A stretch of 47,622 nt of DNA from a virus. Position numbers and translations under genes: made by a program. How positions within the stretch are numbered: position 1 is the stretch's first letter; every line of letters starts with the position of its first letter. Below the pieces are notes generated by a model. That model did no database searches. It was not told the DNA's origin and saw nothing but the letters and a program-made list of their open reading frames with translations. The stretch lies in IMG/VR virus record IMGVR_UViG_3300047359_000583, positions 1 to 47,622 of that record. One strand, 5' to 3'. Shown here one piece after another: positions 7,369 to 15,099 of the stretch.

Positions 7369-9441
7369 TTATGCTAGTGATGATTGTAAAATTCCTGCAC
7401 ATTTTCCGTAGTCACCATCGCATTTTTTTAATATGCCGGCAACAACCTCGTCTGCTTTAGCCTCATCAAATTCTTCTCCAAAAGCTTTTTGTAATACTTC
7501 GTATGCGTATTCTTTAAAATCTTCTTCAGATTTAATTTCAGCCTCGTTTACAGATTCAAAAAGAGAATTAAAATCATCTAATAAAGATTGTCCCATTCTT
7601 TCTTCTTTAAGCTCTTGTAAAAATAGAGCAGTTCCTTCAACAATCCCTTGGCCAGACCATCCTGCCGCATTAGCGATATCTGAATAGTATTTGTCTAGAA
7701 TCCTTTTTAAAGTAGTAGTTCCTAGTTTTACAAAGTGTCCACCTAGACCTGGTAACTTAATCTCTAAAGCCGCCATTTTACCTTTAATGTTTCTAGAAAC
7801 AATTTTTTCTCTATGGAAGTTAGCGTCTGTCATTGCTTCTTCAAAAAGATATTTAACACAACCTCTAATAGACTCATGAGACATTGCACCAAAATCTGGT
7901 AAAGTCTTATAGAATATTTTCTTATATTGTGTAACTACCTTTTTAGCATCTCTTTTGCCGTCAACTTTAATAGCTTCATTAACTACTGATTCATTGCACA
8001 TTGAAACTAATTCTTGTGCAATCTTTTTTGCTTTAGAACCTTTATGTCCATAAGATTCAACTGTATCTAAAGCATCTTCCATTTCCATGCCATGTAATTC
8101 TCCCATGTCTCCTCCTCTTTCATCTAAAAGATCCTGTAAGATATTTTCAGCTTCTGATTCATTAACTACTGATTCAAAATAATCTTCATAGTCAGAGATT
8201 GAGTCTGGTCCCCATACATCAGCTAAAACTTTTTCGATATCTTCTCTTTTACCGGTTAATTTAACTTCTGGGTAACCGTGGTCACCTTCTTCTTTTTGAA
8301 CTTTCATTTTAACTTTATTCTTCTTTAAAGATGTAGTTAAGGGTTTAAATTTAGTTGGGTGTATATCGTCATCGTTTCCAAATTCTATACCCGAAAGAGA
8401 TGTTTCATTAACAACTGATTCAAAGGTTGATGATGGCATTAGTTCTTTATCGCCATATATGTCTGCTACCAACCAATTTTTATTCTCTTCATCCCATAAA
8501 TAAACCCACTCAGCGCCGGCTCCATTTGAAACATCATTTAAATATTGGTCTACTTTTTTATATTGTCCTGTTGTTTGCATGTCACCGCTTTCACCACGAT
8601 CTCTTCCGTAAAAAATAGTATAACCTCTAGTCGGATTAGAAAAACTATGTTTCTTACCTATTGATTTATCTAAAAATGAAATACCAGCCTTTCCTAATTT
8701 CATTAATTGCTTAATGTCACTTTCGCTATATCCTTTTAACATTGGTAGCATGTGCTCTGGGTAACCATCAGAATGTACGTATGTTGATGTGATTTTACCA
8801 CTCTTACTAAGAATACCAATTTGAGATCTAGTTGATTCGTTAACCGCAAGCGACTCAAATGCTGGAACTAACTCTGCGTTTCCGTCTACATGTAGCATAT
8901 ACCATTTACCATCTCGCTCGTCAAAAAGATAAACATATTCTGCCCAACCAATATCTTCTAGATATTTAGACATGTTTTTAATCTTTCCTTTTTGATTTTC
9001 CATGTCGCCATAGTAATTCATATACCTTGGGTCTTCTTCTAATCCAGAGCTACCTCCATTTTTAAGAACCATGTTTAGTGGCGAACCACCCTTTAAATAT
9101 GTCATCTTAATAAGTGGTAACATTGCTTCTGGATAAGAATCAGCATGTGTGTATACACTTTCTATATTACCTCTTTTGTCTATTTTACCAAAATGGCCTC
9201 TAGTGGCTTCTGTTAGTAATAAAATAGACTCATTAAGGCCTAAATTTTTTAACTTGTCAAAAAATTCAAATCTTTTTTCTTCTTCTAATTCTTTTATTCG
9301 AGTTACTCCATATTCAGATAAAAGTTCTTTAAATAGATCTGCTTCGTTAGATCTTTTAGCGTTCTGTTTTTTCTCTAATGCAACAGTATCTTTTTCATGT
9401 TTTGCTGCAGAAAATTCAGCAAATGAATTTAATTTCTTCAT
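7369..9441 (-). CDS. Second cargo polyprotein with ESVVNEA sites and duplicated module
   Basis: 690 residues. It begins MKKLNSFAEFSAAK, a targeting-type start. Protease-like sites recur: ESILLLTE/A (71-79), ESLAVNE/S (196-203), ESVVNE/T (341-347), ESVVNE/S (423-429), ESVVNE/A (484-490) and ESVNE/A (629-634). They would give about seven pieces of 57-144 residues. Pieces 79-202 and 203-346 are diverged copies of one module: each starts with G-x-I-x-x-x-G-x-I-x-S, has Y-x-H-(A/S)-D-x-Y-P-E-x-M-L-P, and ends with a W-(A/V)-Y-(L)-x-D-E region. Piece 347-428 shares the PEVxLTGKRxDIExVLAD segment with the 971-residue protein. Biochemical function of the pieces is unknown. First gene of the cargo block, 32 nt after a GATATATA box. 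Confidence 0.8.
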   Translation of the reverse strand: MKKLNSFAEFSAAKHEKDTVALEKKQNAKRSNEADLFKELLSEYGVTRIKELEEEKRFEFFDKLKNLGLNESILLLTEATRGHFGKIDKRGNIESVYTHADSYPEAMLPLIKMTYLKGGSPLNMVLKNGGSSGLEEDPRYMNYYGDMENQKGKIKNMSKYLEDIGWAEYVYLFDERDGKWYMLHVDGNAELVPAFESLAVNESTRSQIGILSKSGKITSTYVHSDGYPEHMLPMLKGYSESDIKQLMKLGKAGISFLDKSIGKKHSFSNPTRGYTIFYGRDRGESGDMQTTGQYKKVDQYLNDVSNGAGAEWVYLWDEENKNWLVADIYGDKELMPSSTFESVVNETSLSGIEFGNDDDIHPTKFKPLTTSLKKNKVKMKVQKEEGDHGYPEVKLTGKREDIEKVLADVWGPDSISDYEDYFESVVNESEAENILQDLLDERGGDMGELHGMEMEDALDTVESYGHKGSKAKKIAQELVSMCNESVVNEAIKVDGKRDAKKVVTQYKKIFYKTLPDFGAMSHESIRGCVKYLFEEAMTDANFHREKIVSRNIKGKMAALEIKLPGLGGHFVKLGTTTLKRILDKYYSDIANAAGWSGQGIVEGTALFLQELKEERMGQSLLDDFNSLFESVNEAEIKSEEDFKEYAYEVLQKAFGEEFDEAKADEVVAGILKKCDGDYGKCAGILQSSLA

Positions 9442-9473
9442 CTTTTATATTTTTTTATTTTTTATAGTATTAG

Positions 9474-9482
9474 ATTATATAT
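9474..9482 (-). promoter_or_regulatory. GATATATAA box upstream of the cargo operon
   Basis: GATATATAA on the minus strand, 32 nt before the ATG at 9441 and overlapping the stop codon of uvsW. Same 8-mer as five other pre-gene sites in the window; candidate late promoter for the cargo block. In T4 the late -10 box is TATAAATA, so the equivalence is inferred. Confidence 0.4.
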
Positions 9483-10983
9483 CCCCCTCAAAAGTTACGT
9501 TTTTAATATCATACTTAAACTTCTGTTCTTTATAGATTTTCTGCCTAGCTTTTGAGTGTCTTATTAAGTAGTTATCCCAATCCGGTGAGCTTAAGTCATC
9601 TACAAAGTCAATAATGTTTACACTATCCTTTGATTTATGTTGCCTTAAACCTCTACCAATAGATTGCCTAATGATTACTTCTGATTTAAATGATTCTGTA
9701 AAGAATATGTTGTGGATTTTCTTGATGGATATACCAGTTGAGAATGTACCGTATGAAGCGACGATAACGACTTCTTCTCCGGCTTCCATTTTCTTTTTAT
9801 ATTCTTCTCTAATATCTTTATCAATTCCGCCATCAACATAATAAACTATTTTATTACTTTCTTGCCTAAGTTTGTCATATATCTTTCGGCCATGTTCAAT
9901 TCTGTGAAAAAGAACGAGGCTATTTCTCTTAACTCTTGAAATTACACTTGTTATAAAGTTAAGTCTTCCAGGGGAATTAATTATATAGTTCTGTTCAAAT
10001 TTAAAAACATCCTTGCTTTCATATCTATTCTGTGACATCTCTCTAAAAGCATCCTTTGTAGATTGTGCAGCATAATCCATTTTAATTACCTTAACGTGAC
10101 ATTGTGCAATATGTCCTTCATTTTGTAAAAAGTTTGCAGACACCTCCGTGATTACCGGTCCAGTATAAGCCATAAGAGTAAGTCTATCCAATGTGTTTGC
10201 TTTTGGTATTGTACCAGAGAGTCCGCTTCTATATTCAGCGTTAACACATTTTTGTAGAATAGTTTTAATTGATGTAGACTTGGCCTTATGTGTTTCATCA
10301 ATAATAACAGCATCAAACTGTTCAAAATATTCTTTATCTTTTTTAACAAGGGATTGATAAGTACCAACTACTACATTTCTACCCGGCCTAATCTTTTGGC
10401 CAGAATAGATTTGTTGTACTTTAATATTTGCCCTGCCTTTCCAATTATAGTCTAAAAAATCTTCAGTGGCCTGTACTACAAGAGAAACATTAGGTACAAT
10501 AAAGAGTATTCTTTTTGCCTTTTGTTTTTCTAACATATATGCTACTGTAAGAAATGAAATTAAAGTTTTCCCGGCAGAAGTTGCTAATTCAGATAAGCAC
10601 TTTCTAAATTTAAGGATGTTAAATGCAGCCTCAATCTGATAATCTCTTGGAGTTATTTGAGAGCCCTCAAAAAATTCTAAGGCCCATTCGGTAAAAGTTT
10701 CTTGATTAATATTTCTATCAAACAATTCAGTAATACCATTTATTTTTAATTCATATTTATATTCTTTACAAACATTCATCACTTCTCGCCAAAGACCAGA
10801 AGGAATCCATTTGTCATCTTTTATATAAGATATGTAGCCATCCCATAGTCCCTTTTTAACCAATGGGTGAAATCTCCAATTTTCTACCCTACGGTTTAAA
10901 GAAATATTGAGCTGTTCGATTTCCATTTCTGTAGCCGAATCAACTCTTAGCAATTGCTTATTATCTGTTAAACTTATTTCCAC
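9475..10983 (-). CDS. uvsW: UvsW-like ATP-dependent DNA/RNA helicase
   Basis: 502 residues, the same size as T4 UvsW. Superfamily 2 helicase motifs are clear: Walker A ATSAGKT (134-140), DETH box (229-232), GLSGT after it, VASYGTFSTGIS and QSIGRGLRQ in the second RecA domain. The N-terminal ~100 residues (NWRFHPLVKKGLWDGYISY) match the UvsW accessory domain. In T4 it unwinds branched DNA and R-loops, drives branch migration, and helps switch replication from origin to recombination mode. The start is GTG at 10983; an in-frame ATG at codon 20 exists, but family similarity begins before it, so GTG is preferred. It follows the uvsY-like gene by 21 nt, as these genes cluster in T4. Confidence 0.95.
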   Translation of the reverse strand: MEISLTDNKQLLRVDSATEMEIEQLNISLNRRVENWRFHPLVKKGLWDGYISYIKDDKWIPSGLWREVMNVCKEYKYELKINGITELFDRNINQETFTEWALEFFEGSQITPRDYQIEAAFNILKFRKCLSELATSAGKTLISFLTVAYMLEKQKAKRILFIVPNVSLVVQATEDFLDYNWKGRANIKVQQIYSGQKIRPGRNVVVGTYQSLVKKDKEYFEQFDAVIIDETHKAKSTSIKTILQKCVNAEYRSGLSGTIPKANTLDRLTLMAYTGPVITEVSANFLQNEGHIAQCHVKVIKMDYAAQSTKDAFREMSQNRYESKDVFKFEQNYIINSPGRLNFITSVISRVKRNSLVLFHRIEHGRKIYDKLRQESNKIVYYVDGGIDKDIREEYKKKMEAGEEVVIVASYGTFSTGISIKKIHNIFFTESFKSEVIIRQSIGRGLRQHKSKDSVNIIDFVDDLSSPDWDNYLIRHSKARQKIYKEQKFKYDIKNVTFEGDI

Positions 10984-11004
10984 TTAATGTGTTTTTGTTT
11001 CTTT

Positions 11005-11427
11005 TTATAGATCCTTTAATGCCAATCTATTTCGGATTGCAAAGCCCATATTATCTAGGGTTTTGACCGATTCTCTAAAAAAATCTAATTGATTTTCTAG
11101 ATGTGATAGTATCATGTTCTCATTTGAAAGATCAGTTTCAATAAACTTTTCTTTTTGCTTCTCACCAAGCTTATAGTCATATTCATAATAACGAATATAA
11201 GCCTCTCGATACCTAACACTTATTTTTGATTTTTGCTCTTTAATCTTAACATTCATATATGCCATTTGATCTATAAGAGTCTGTCTAGAAGATAGCACAT
11301 CTGCTATAGTGCCTTCCATTGTATTAATATTACGAAGGCTTTGTGCGAGTGCTTTAATTTTATTAGACCACTCTGTTCTTTGGGTACTTAACTTAGCATC
11401 CAAATTTAATATTTGTTCTTTACTCAT
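11005..11427 (-). CDS. uvsY: UvsY-like recombination mediator
   Basis: 140 residues against 137 for T4 UvsY. The protein is mostly helical and charged. Its C-terminal part (HLENQLDFF..TLDNMGFAIRN) matches the T4 UvsY end, which has LDF, then I-K-S-R-GFAI-K, in the same spacing. UvsY loads the UvsX recombinase onto gp32-coated single-stranded DNA. The position beside uvsW and close to gene 32 supports the call. Identity elsewhere is low, so the assignment rests on size, C-terminal match and context. It is separated from the 74-residue gene by 10 nt. Confidence 0.75.
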   Translation of the reverse strand: MSKEQILNLDAKLSTQRTEWSNKIKALAQSLRNINTMEGTIADVLSSRQTLIDQMAYMNVKIKEQKSKISVRYREAYIRYYEYDYKLGEKQKEKFIETDLSNENMILSHLENQLDFFRESVKTLDNMGFAIRNRLALKDL

Positions 11428-11437
11428 TTATGTTTAT

Positions 11438-11662
11438 TTAAAATAAAGATTTATCATCACCTCGCTTGGGCTTTATGTAAACGCTGGTTTTTTGTTTCTT
11501 TTTAAACTTGGGTTTACCAGGATCAAAAGCAACACTTTCCGGTTTATGCTCAATTGGTGTAAAGTCAATAAGTAATTTAAGGTTTTTAAATCTACTCTTG
11601 TCTCTATAAAAATCTTCTAAGTTATCTTCCACTATATCGTTAATATCTTCTATAAGTACCAT
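11438..11662 (-). CDS. Small unknown protein between uvsY and primase
   Basis: 74 residues, acidic N-terminal third (IEDINDIVEDNLEDFYRD) and a basic C-terminal third (KFKKKQKTSVYIKPKRGDD). No family recognised. It overlaps the end of the primase gene by 13 nt and sits in a tight recombination-replication operon, so it is very probably expressed and could be an accessory to that machinery. That role is a guess from position only. Confidence 0.7.
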   Translation of the reverse strand: MVLIEDINDIVEDNLEDFYRDKSRFKNLKLLIDFTPIEHKPESVAFDPGKPKFKKKQKTSVYIKPKRGDDKSLF

Positions 11663-12726
11663 AAGTCTAATTGGTTTGATGTGAAATAATTATTAATTTG
11701 CTTATGTGCATTTGACTTAAGCTCAAAACATTTTAACATCAAATCATTTAAATCTTTGATATTATATTTATCTAGATTATTATCTTTAAGAAATTTAGAC
11801 CACATAAATACTGATTTACCTTTTTTAAGTTTTTCAATCATTTTAGAGCGTCCTGTTTTATCATTATCAAACATATATCTAACCGTAGCCATTTCGTCAA
11901 ACTCATCTGTAGTTCTACCAGCAGTTGCTAAAGCAATAGAGTTATGCATAAACTTAGCATCAAGTGGCCCTTCAAAAAGAGTTACTGGTCTTTGAAAGTT
12001 AATTTGCATAATACCAAATAAGGTTGATGCCTTATTCATATTGCCTAATAATATTGGTTCTACTTCAAGTTGATTTCCCATTTCAGAATAGAGTTTTGAT
12101 AGATCGTAAGTTAGATACCTAGAACCATAGCCCTTCATTTTTCTAGTTTGAGCTCCCATCACCTTTCCAGTATTGGTCATATTAAGAATCCAAAGTCGAT
12201 GGCCCTTTTCTGTATAAAGGAATTCATCGGTTCTATTATGAAGAAGTCTATCTTTTAATTGAAACCAAATCCAATCACCAGGTTCAACTGGCTTAGCTTT
12301 AAAAGACTTTTTAAAATCATCAAGTGTTATTGCATATTCTTCAACTGAACTCATTACAGCATGCTTAAGTGTGTCCTCTGAGTTTATTTTGACCTTATTC
12401 TGTTGAATATAGTCAATTACTGTAAAAGCATCATCAGAATTACTAAGCTTAATGCCATGGTCTTTTAATAAAGAATGGATATTTGTATGTTCGCTGCAGT
12501 TATAACAATGATATTGAAGCGTATCCCAATACATGTTACCACGCTTTTTAGTATGGTCTGTATGTGAATCGCCACAATAAGGACATGCCAGGGTTATTCG
12601 CCCTGGCATGCTCTTAAGAAGTTGTTTACTAGGAGAAGAGTGTTCTTGTACGCAAAGTTCCTTTAACGCTTTTTTAATTCTTTCTCTTAGTTCTTCCGTT
12701 AATTGTATATTAGATGTCGAGGTCAT
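11650..12726 (-). CDS. 61: DNA primase (T4 gp61 type)
   Basis: 358 residues; T4 gp61 is 342. An N-terminal zinc-binding domain has CPYC (48-51) and CYNC (74-77). A TOPRIM catalytic core follows: the acidic motif FEGPLDAKF with Glu252, and FDNDKTG with Asp287 and Asp289. It would synthesise the RNA primers for lagging-strand DNA replication with the phage helicase (gp41 in T4, not in this window). The start overlaps the end of gene 32 by 17 nt, so the two are translationally linked. The downstream end overlaps the 74-residue gene. Confidence 0.93.
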   Translation of the reverse strand: MTSTSNIQLTEELRERIKKALKELCVQEHSSPSKQLLKSMPGRITLACPYCGDSHTDHTKKRGNMYWDTLQYHCYNCSEHTNIHSLLKDHGIKLSNSDDAFTVIDYIQQNKVKINSEDTLKHAVMSSVEEYAITLDDFKKSFKAKPVEPGDWIWFQLKDRLLHNRTDEFLYTEKGHRLWILNMTNTGKVMGAQTRKMKGYGSRYLTYDLSKLYSEMGNQLEVEPILLGNMNKASTLFGIMQINFQRPVTLFEGPLDAKFMHNSIALATAGRTTDEFDEMATVRYMFDNDKTGRSKMIEKLKKGKSVFMWSKFLKDNNLDKYNIKDLNDLMLKCFELKSNAHKQINNYFTSNQLDLWYL

Positions 12727-13621
12727 TCAAAAAAGAATCTAAATCATCATCCGTACTAACTTTAGAATCTGTACTTGCAGTTGTAGTTGCAGAACCTGCA
12801 GTTTCTGCTACTTTAGCTGGTGCTGGTTTTTCTTCTTTCTTTGCAGATCCGGTTATGGCTGCAATAGACTCTCCTGGGTTAAGGTACATACGAAGTACAT
12901 CGTTAACAAAGCTACGCATATCTTCATCCCATGCTCTGTAGTCATAGTTAGCTAATGATGGTGCATTGTCTAATTCTGTTTTGATCGTCGCCATTGTCTC
13001 TTTATTTCTTTCAGCTGGTGCATCTTCTAAGATAATTGCTGATTTACTTGCAGAGAATTTAGACTTGTCATAGTTGTTGTATTCACCTTGTCTTGTGATA
13101 ATCAACTCAAAGTTCTTTCCTTCAAAAAGGTCAAATACTTGTGTTGGCTCCCCAAAGTCTGGTTTTAATTCAGCATCGATCTTCTCTTTGATCTTATACC
13201 CGAATTTAAATACTTTGTACTGTCCTTCTAAATCTGGATTTTGTGGATCCTTTACGATTTTAATAAGTGCATAATACTGCTGACGTCTTTTCAGTTTCTC
13301 AGATGCCTTACGGTCAACTGCTGAGTCAGACTTTCTTAATTTCCAAAATACGTCTGCAATAGGACATTTCTCTCCGATTGTTGATGGACTGTCTACTAAT
13401 TTACCATCTCCTGAAGAGTTAGTTAACCAGTGGACATATTTTTGGATTAGTGAGTTACGAGGGTTTTCTGGATTAGGTACAAAACGTATTAATGCTTTGT
13501 AAGTTCCGTCTTTACCATCGTCTGCTGTTGGTTTGTAAATCTCATTTGTTGAGTTACTTGTTTGTACTTGGTGAGTTTCTACGTCTTCTACGCCCAAGTT
13601 AAAAATGTCAAAATCTGCCAT
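12710..13621 (-). CDS. 32: Single-stranded DNA-binding protein (T4 gp32 type)
   Basis: 303 residues; T4 gp32 is 301. The OB-fold core is recognisable (YKALIRFVPNPENPRN, IKIVKDPQNPDLEGQYKVFKFG, GKNFELIITRQGEYNNYDKSKF). A low-complexity linker rich in Ala, Thr and Ser leads to the acidic tail DDLDSFLNDLDI, like the T4 tail that contacts replication and recombination partners. The T4 zinc site (His64, Cys77, Cys87, Cys90) is mostly gone: His64 and Cys86 remain, but the expected CxxC is C-P-I-A and no Cys is near 77. The protein is therefore probably zinc-free. The leader is very AT-rich, with repeated AATTAAAC blocks. In T4 a similar unstructured leader is where gp32 represses its own translation. 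Confidence 0.95.
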   Translation of the reverse strand: MADFDIFNLGVEDVETHQVQTSNSTNEIYKPTADDGKDGTYKALIRFVPNPENPRNSLIQKYVHWLTNSSGDGKLVDSPSTIGEKCPIADVFWKLRKSDSAVDRKASEKLKRRQQYYALIKIVKDPQNPDLEGQYKVFKFGYKIKEKIDAELKPDFGEPTQVFDLFEGKNFELIITRQGEYNNYDKSKFSASKSAIILEDAPAERNKETMATIKTELDNAPSLANYDYRAWDEDMRSFVNDVLRMYLNPGESIAAITGSAKKEEKPAPAKVAETAGSATTTASTDSKVSTDDDLDSFLNDLDI

Positions 13622-13706
13622 AATTCCTTTAAATTGTTTAATTGTTTAATACTTGAAATAACTTTAATGTCCTTTCATTCCTTATAGTATGCTACTTTAT
13701 TTAGTT

Positions 13707-13883
13707 TCAAATAGTTTGCAATGTTAATATCGTACTTTCATTTTCTCTCCATCTACCGTCCTTAAGCTTAAGCAGCCCTGCCTTGTGTAGTAATGTATCA
13801 CGCTCAATTGCAGTGATTTTATTATCTTTCACCATTTTTATTAGGACTCTGTCTAGACTGAGAAAGTCAGTAGTAACTAACAT
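13707..13883 (-). CDS. Small unknown protein upstream of gene 32
   Basis: 58 residues from the ATG at 13883 (a TTG two codons upstream is possible but less likely). The sequence suggests a small helix-turn-helix-like or winged fold: LSLDRVLIKMVKDN, then ITAIERDTLLHKAGLL, then a short KLKDGRWRE turn. No family is recognised. A GATATATAA box lies 36 nt upstream. The 85-nt gap to gene 32 holds no other gene. It could be a small DNA-binding protein, but that is only an impression of its pattern. Confidence 0.55.
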   Translation of the reverse strand: MLVTTDFLSLDRVLIKMVKDNKITAIERDTLLHKAGLLKLKDGRWRENESTILTLQTI

Positions 13884-13919
13884 ATACAAGTTATTTTAAT
13901 TGTTTAAGTAACATATAGG

Positions 13920-13928
13920 TTATATATC
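13920..13928 (-). promoter_or_regulatory. GATATATAA box before the 58-residue gene
   Basis: GATATATAA on the minus strand, 36 nt before the ATG at 13883, inside the long intergenic region, where a promoter for the primase/gene 32 operon would be expected. Candidate phage promoter; activity inferred from recurrence. Confidence 0.4.
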
Positions 13929-13998
13929 TAAGTTTAAAATTGTTTCTAAATTAGCTTAAAAAAATTAATTTGAAAAAAAGTTGAAATAGTTTGGAACA

Positions 13999-14012
13999 AA
14001 GCCAGTAGGCTT
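13999..14012 (-). terminator. Weak terminator-like hairpin after the RuvC-like gene
   Basis: AAGCC, 4-nt loop, GGCTT; 5-bp stem. On the minus strand the nearest T-rich run is about 20 nt further on, so this is a poor intrinsic terminator and may have another role. Confidence 0.25.
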
Positions 14013-14046
14013 GCATATAAGTAATGTATTTAAAGGAAAGATAAGG

Positions 14047-14697
14047 TTAGTTCAGAGCGTTAGCAGTATAAGCTACAAGATAGCAAGCATCAATAAGGTC
14101 ATCAAAAGGTTTAGGCACCTTTTTCCCAGTTTCAATTTCCCTAACATATTTATAGAAAGAGCTTTTAAGCAGAGACTTGTCATTAGCGGTATTTGCTTTA
14201 AAGGCATCAAATAATTGTAGCTTACTCATATTACCTTTACCTGCAAACTTCTTAAGAGAGGTTGGAGCTACAGTCAAGATATCTTCCGGCTTTAAAGTCT
14301 TTATCATCTTTAATTTTAAAATAGCAGCACCTGCTGCCATGTCAATCATATTATTAGTTCCCATTTTAGAACCATAAGAAGAGCCTTCAAATGCAATAGT
14401 AAATCCATCAGATTCAAATGTATTCTGTGCAATTAAATTAAGAATATCATCAGCCATCCTGTCATATCTTTTAACTTTAGCTAATTCTGATTTTGAATAA
14501 TCTTTATTACTTGTGAAATCTGGCTGAGCCACTAATGTGACATCTGGTAAAATGCTAATTTCTTCCTGCATTTTTTGTTCAGCCTTAGTACCTGATTTAG
14601 GCTTAAGATAACTTATAAAGTGATACACTTTACTTTTATCATTCCAGATACAAATACCTGGTGAGTTTAATGAGAAGTCTACTCCTATAAAATTCAT
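14047..14697 (-). CDS. RuvC-like Holliday junction resolvase
   Basis: 216 residues with an RNase H-like fold of the RuvC type. Expected metal-binding acidic residues are visible: Asp7 in GVDFSLNSPG, Glu104 in IAFEGSSYGS, and Asp199/Asp200 with Asp203 in PFDDLIDACYLV. APTSLKKFAGKGNMSK (144-159) matches the RuvC P-x-x-(V/L)-K-x-x-x-x-G-x-G-x-x-x-K segment. It would cut branched DNA before packaging, the job done by the unrelated endonuclease VII (gp49) in T4. Its start directly abuts the stop of the 124-residue targeted protein. Confidence 0.85.
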   Translation of the reverse strand: MNFIGVDFSLNSPGICIWNDKSKVYHFISYLKPKSGTKAEQKMQEEISILPDVTLVAQPDFTSNKDYSKSELAKVKRYDRMADDILNLIAQNTFESDGFTIAFEGSSYGSKMGTNNMIDMAAGAAILKLKMIKTLKPEDILTVAPTSLKKFAGKGNMSKLQLFDAFKANTANDKSLLKSSFYKYVREIETGKKVPKPFDDLIDACYLVAYTANALN

Positions 14698-15072
14698 TTA
14701 AATTCTTTTACCCATTGCAGCACCAAGAGCGGCACCAACTAATCTGGAAGTTAATAAATCGTAAAAAATACCTTTTTGAATTCCTAAAACTTTAGCAATA
14801 ACCTTTCCAATTGATTTACCTAATGCAAATCCAGCTAAACCACCTATAATAGAACCTAGAATACCTTCATTAGTCATCTCTTCATTTAAACGATCTAAAT
14901 CATAAGTACCATCCTTTCTTTTATATTCAGCTTCAAATGCTTCAATAGCCGCATCTACTTCAGCTTCTAATTCTGGAGTCCACTCTTCTTGTAAGCCCTC
15001 TTTGACTAAAGAATAGTCCTGCTCACTAATTTCGTTTTCTACTAAATAATCGTTAAATGTTTTCATATTCAT
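14698..15072 (-). CDS. Targeted internal protein with glycine-zipper tail
   Basis: 124 residues. The N-terminus MNMKTFNDYLVENE fits the capsid-targeting pattern, and SLVKEG (21-26) is a possible prohead-protease site. The middle is acidic. The C-terminal part (about 69-124) is a glycine-zipper-like hydrophobic segment: GILGSIIGGLAGFALGKSIG, then a second stretch VGAALGAAMGKRI. Such segments often insert in or pack against membranes. A packaged, membrane-active protein could take part in DNA entry, but this is inference. A GATATATAC box lies 15 nt upstream. Confidence 0.7.
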   Translation of the reverse strand: MNMKTFNDYLVENEISEQDYSLVKEGLQEEWTPELEAEVDAAIEAFEAEYKRKDGTYDLDRLNEEMTNEGILGSIIGGLAGFALGKSIGKVIAKVLGIQKGIFYDLLTSRLVGAALGAAMGKRI

Positions 15073-15087
15073 AATATTTTTTATAAA

Positions 15088-15096
15088 GTATATATC
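15088..15096 (-). promoter_or_regulatory. GATATATAC box before the 124-residue gene
   Basis: GATATATAC on the minus strand, 15 nt before the ATG at 15072 (21 nt before a second in-frame ATG at 15066). One of six such boxes in pre-gene gaps. The spacing is shorter than at the other sites, so confidence is lower here. Confidence 0.35.
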
Positions 15097-15099
15097 TTT

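Larger units (their letters stand above)
13884..14046. other. 163-bp AT-rich intergenic region
   Basis: No coding frame is evident. On the minus strand the region contains a short AAGCC-4-GGCTT hairpin just after the RuvC-like gene, a T7 tract, and the GATATATAA box at 13920-13928 leading into the 13707-13883 gene. It is one of the two longest non-coding stretches in the window and probably separates two transcription units. Confidence 0.5.

Noticed and set aside
13707-13889. TTG at 13889 as the start of the small gene before gene 32
   Set aside because: An ATG two codons downstream gives a standard start and costs nothing in conserved sequence.
13884-14046. A tRNA or structured RNA gene in the longest gaps (13884-14046 and 44120-44267)
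   Set aside because: Only one short 5-bp hairpin is present in the first, and the second is filled by promoter elements; no cloverleaf or conserved T-loop sequence is seen.
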